A stretch of 64,000 bases of DNA from Betaproteobacteria bacterium (GTDB taxonomy: Bacteria > Pseudomonadota > Gammaproteobacteria > Burkholderiales > Usitatibacteraceae): contig JADKJR010000010.1 in assembly GCA_016720925.1 (NCBI GenBank), forward strand, positions 1 through 64,000, in the 5' to 3' direction. This document shows positions 62,730-64,000 of the stretch, in pieces; within the stretch, counting starts at the first letter, position 1; every line of letters starts with the position of its first letter. The translations under genes and the position numbers were made by a program. Below the pieces are notes generated by a model. It saw only the letters and a list, made by a program, of their open reading frames with translations, did not search any database and had not been told where the DNA came from.

Positions 62730-62795
62730 CTAACCTTTCTCCGCCGTGGGCATCGAAAAATAGAAGTACCAGAAATAGAAAGCGCGATTAATCAC
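62730..62795 (-). CDS. Aromatic leader peptide controlling aroG
   Basis: A 21-codon frame starting at GTG 62795 encodes MINRAFYFWYFYFSMPTAEKG. Eight consecutive codons (62780-62757) are Phe, Tyr or Trp: F-Y-F-W-Y-F-Y-F. A TAG lies four codons before the GTG, so it cannot start further upstream. Ribosomes stalling here when aromatic amino acids are scarce would favour the antiterminator and let aroG be read; ready translation would favour the terminator. No Shine-Dalgarno is seen, and the GTG is 6 bp after a -10, so it may be leaderless. Confidence 0.85.
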   Translation of the reverse strand: MINRAFYFWYFYFSMPTAEKG

Positions 62796-62801
62796 GAATT
62801 C

Positions 62802-62831
62802 ATACTAACAGGGTTTTTGTGCAGTGCGCAA
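62802..62831 (-). promoter_or_regulatory. Promoter of the aroG leader
   Basis: On the minus strand TTGCGC (62831-62826) and TAGTAT (62807-62802) are 18 bp apart. GAATTC then separates the -10 from the leader GTG, placing the transcription start at or next to the start codon. Confidence 0.55.
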
Positions 62832-62903
62832 GTTTTCATCCGGATTGCAAAGGATTTGGCGCCGGGACGTACATGATGCCCTTGAGTGCGACGCAACGGA
62901 ACT

Positions 62904-63446
62904 TCACCCAGCACTTGCCTTGAAGACCAGCGCCACCCCGTTATTGCACCAGCGCTGGCCAGTTGGCTGCGGTCCGTCATTAAAAAGATGGCCATGGTGG
63001 CCGCCGCAGCGAGCGCAGTGATATTCCGTGCGCGGATAGATATGCTTGAAATCGGTTTTCTTGTCGAACACGCCAGGTAGCGTGGTGAAGAAACTCGGCC
63101 AGCCCGTGCCGCTGTCAAACTTCATTTCTGATGTGTAGACGGGCAGATCGCATCCGGCGCAGTGGAAAACGCCTTTGCGTTTTTCGTCGTTCAGCGGGCT
63201 GGTGAAGGCGCGTTCGGTACCTTCGTCACGCAATACGTTGAAGGAGGCCGGAGCAAGACGTTTCTTCCATTCGGCGGCGGGTAACTCGAGCTTATCGATC
63301 TTGGTCATGGGCTGGCTCGCTTGTTTAAGGGCGATCTTGATTTGTTCGGCGGGTAGGGTTTGAACGCCTTGGGCGTGTGCCAGCGTGGGGATCGCAGAAG
63401 CACCCGTCACGGCGAACAGATTTTGCAGAAATGTGCGGCGTTGCAT
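62904..63446 (-). CDS. msrB: Peptide-methionine (R)-S-oxide reductase MsrB, exported
   Basis: A 180-residue MsrB with a leader containing QRRTFLQNLFAVTGASAIPTLAHA that looks like a twin-arginine signal. The core has the zinc pairs CAGC and CARC, SGTGWPSFF, GGHHGHLFNDG and the catalytic Cys in QRWCNNGVAL. It repairs methionine sulfoxide, here probably in the periplasm. It is monocistronic, between tldD and the aroG leader. Confidence 0.95.
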   Translation of the reverse strand: MQRRTFLQNLFAVTGASAIPTLAHAQGVQTLPAEQIKIALKQASQPMTKIDKLELPAAEWKKRLAPASFNVLRDEGTERAFTSPLNDEKRKGVFHCAGCDLPVYTSEMKFDSGTGWPSFFTTLPGVFDKKTDFKHIYPRTEYHCARCGGHHGHLFNDGPQPTGQRWCNNGVALVFKASAG

Positions 63447-63554
63447 ATTGTGTCCTGGGGTTGAAACAAGTTAGGTCGAATTTTCCACAAAAAGTTTACA
63501 TTGCGAATAAGAAAAAAACTGGCGTATTGGTTACGTCACAATCAAACAATGGGG

Positions 63555-64000
63555 TCAGCCCGTCCCGCCTACGGTCAATCCTTCGATACGCAGCGTCGGC
63601 TGCCCGACCCCGACCGGGACGCTCTGCCCTTCCTTGCCGCAAACGCCAACCCCGGGATCCAGTTGCATGTCGTTGCCGATCATGGTGATGCGTTTCAACG
63701 ATTCGATGCCGTTGCCGATCAGCGTGGCGCCAACAACCGGGTAGGTAATCTTGCCATCCTCGATCATGTAAGCCTCGGAGGCGGAGAAGACGAATTTGCC
63801 GTTGGTGGTATCAACTTGTCCACCGCCGAAATTTGCTGCGTACAAGCCGTGTTTGACACTGGCGATGATTTCTTCGGGCGACTTGTCACCGCCCAGCATC
63901 AGCGTGTTGGTCATGCGTGGCATGGGTATGTGCGCATAGGACTCGCGCCGGGCATTGCCGGTCACCGGATGACCCATCAGGCGGGCATTGAGCGAATCCT
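63555..64000 (-). CDS. tldD: Metalloprotease TldD, C-terminal part (runs off the window)
   Basis: The C-terminal 148 residues are present; the frame continues past 64000. It shows SLNARLMGHPVTGNARRESYAHIPMPRMTNT, GGGQVDTTNGKFVFSASEAYMIEDGKITYPV and LDPGVGVCGKEGQSVPVGVGQPTLRI, all typical of TldD. TldD/TldE process small peptides and help maturation of some peptide antibiotics. The end is certain; the start lies outside. Confidence 0.94.
   Translation of the reverse strand, partial: DSLNARLMGHPVTGNARRESYAHIPMPRMTNTLMLGGDKSPEEIIASVKHGLYAANFGGGQVDTTNGKFVFSASEAYMIEDGKITYPVVGATLIGNGIESLKRITMIGNDMQLDPGVGVCGKEGQSVPVGVGQPTLRIEGLTVGGTG

Noticed and set aside
1..64000. CRISPR arrays, rRNA genes, integrases or transposases
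   Set aside because: None seen: no regularly spaced direct repeats, no rRNA sequence and no open frame with transposase or integrase motifs.

Overview
This window is a piece of a GC-rich proteobacterial chromosome, most likely a betaproteobacterium. The evidence is the housekeeping gene order ndk-rlmN-pilF-rodZ-ispG-hisS-yfgM-bamB-der-hfq-hflX-hflK-hflC-(DUF2065)-hisZ-purA and the sequence character of the proteins. The species cannot be named from sequence reading alone. Only one tRNA gene is visible, and there is no rRNA, CRISPR array, transposase or integrase.

Layout. Positions 1-6.5 kb hold an M16 peptidase, rlmB-rnr and tRNA-Leu(CAG). Positions 6.7-38.6 kb are a continuous nitrogen-oxide respiration and NO-handling island. 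It starts with hemerythrin, nnrS and a frameshifted ctaA. An operon-like run on the plus strand (9.8-22.1 kb) follows. It encodes a CuA-type heme-copper enzyme whose active-site tyrosine is replaced by Gln, with ctaB and a Sco chaperone. It continues with two cytochrome-b fusion proteins (one carrying a 2Fe-2S ferredoxin plus NAD(P)H/FAD reductase, the other two 4Fe-4S clusters plus an FlpD/MvhD-like domain), a second heme-copper subunit lacking the tyrosine, a CtaA-like protein and a tetraheme cytochrome c. A DNR-type regulator comes next. After that the minus strand carries nirS-nirM, ygbA, napDAGHB and nirS-nirT-nirB-cupredoxin, and a TonB receptor diverges from the second nirS. Positions 38.7-57.7 kb are the housekeeping block. 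Positions 57.8-64 kb hold a cob(I)alamin adenosyltransferase/ECF-sigma fusion with its anti-sigma factor, a BtuF-like protein, two tandem DAHP synthases behind an aromatic-amino-acid attenuator, msrB and the end of tldD.

How it fits together. Nap reduces nitrate to nitrite, the two cd1 enzymes make NO, and one or both non-canonical heme-copper subunits are candidates for NO reductases. Hemerythrin, NnrS and YgbA fit NO defence. Five promoters in the island carry an FNR/DNR-like box, most of them placed 41.5 bp upstream of a predicted start with a matching -10. This suggests the local DNR protein co-regulates the island. No nitrous-oxide reductase and no heme d1 biosynthesis genes lie in the window.

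Window-wide patterns. Six copies of a 66-bp imperfect palindrome occupy intergenic gaps. Several genes (ctaA, hflX, the anti-sigma gene, the 3' end of tilS) are broken by single-base changes in short homopolymers, which may be sequencing errors. Three genes have a -10 element exactly 6 nt before the start codon and may be leaderless.
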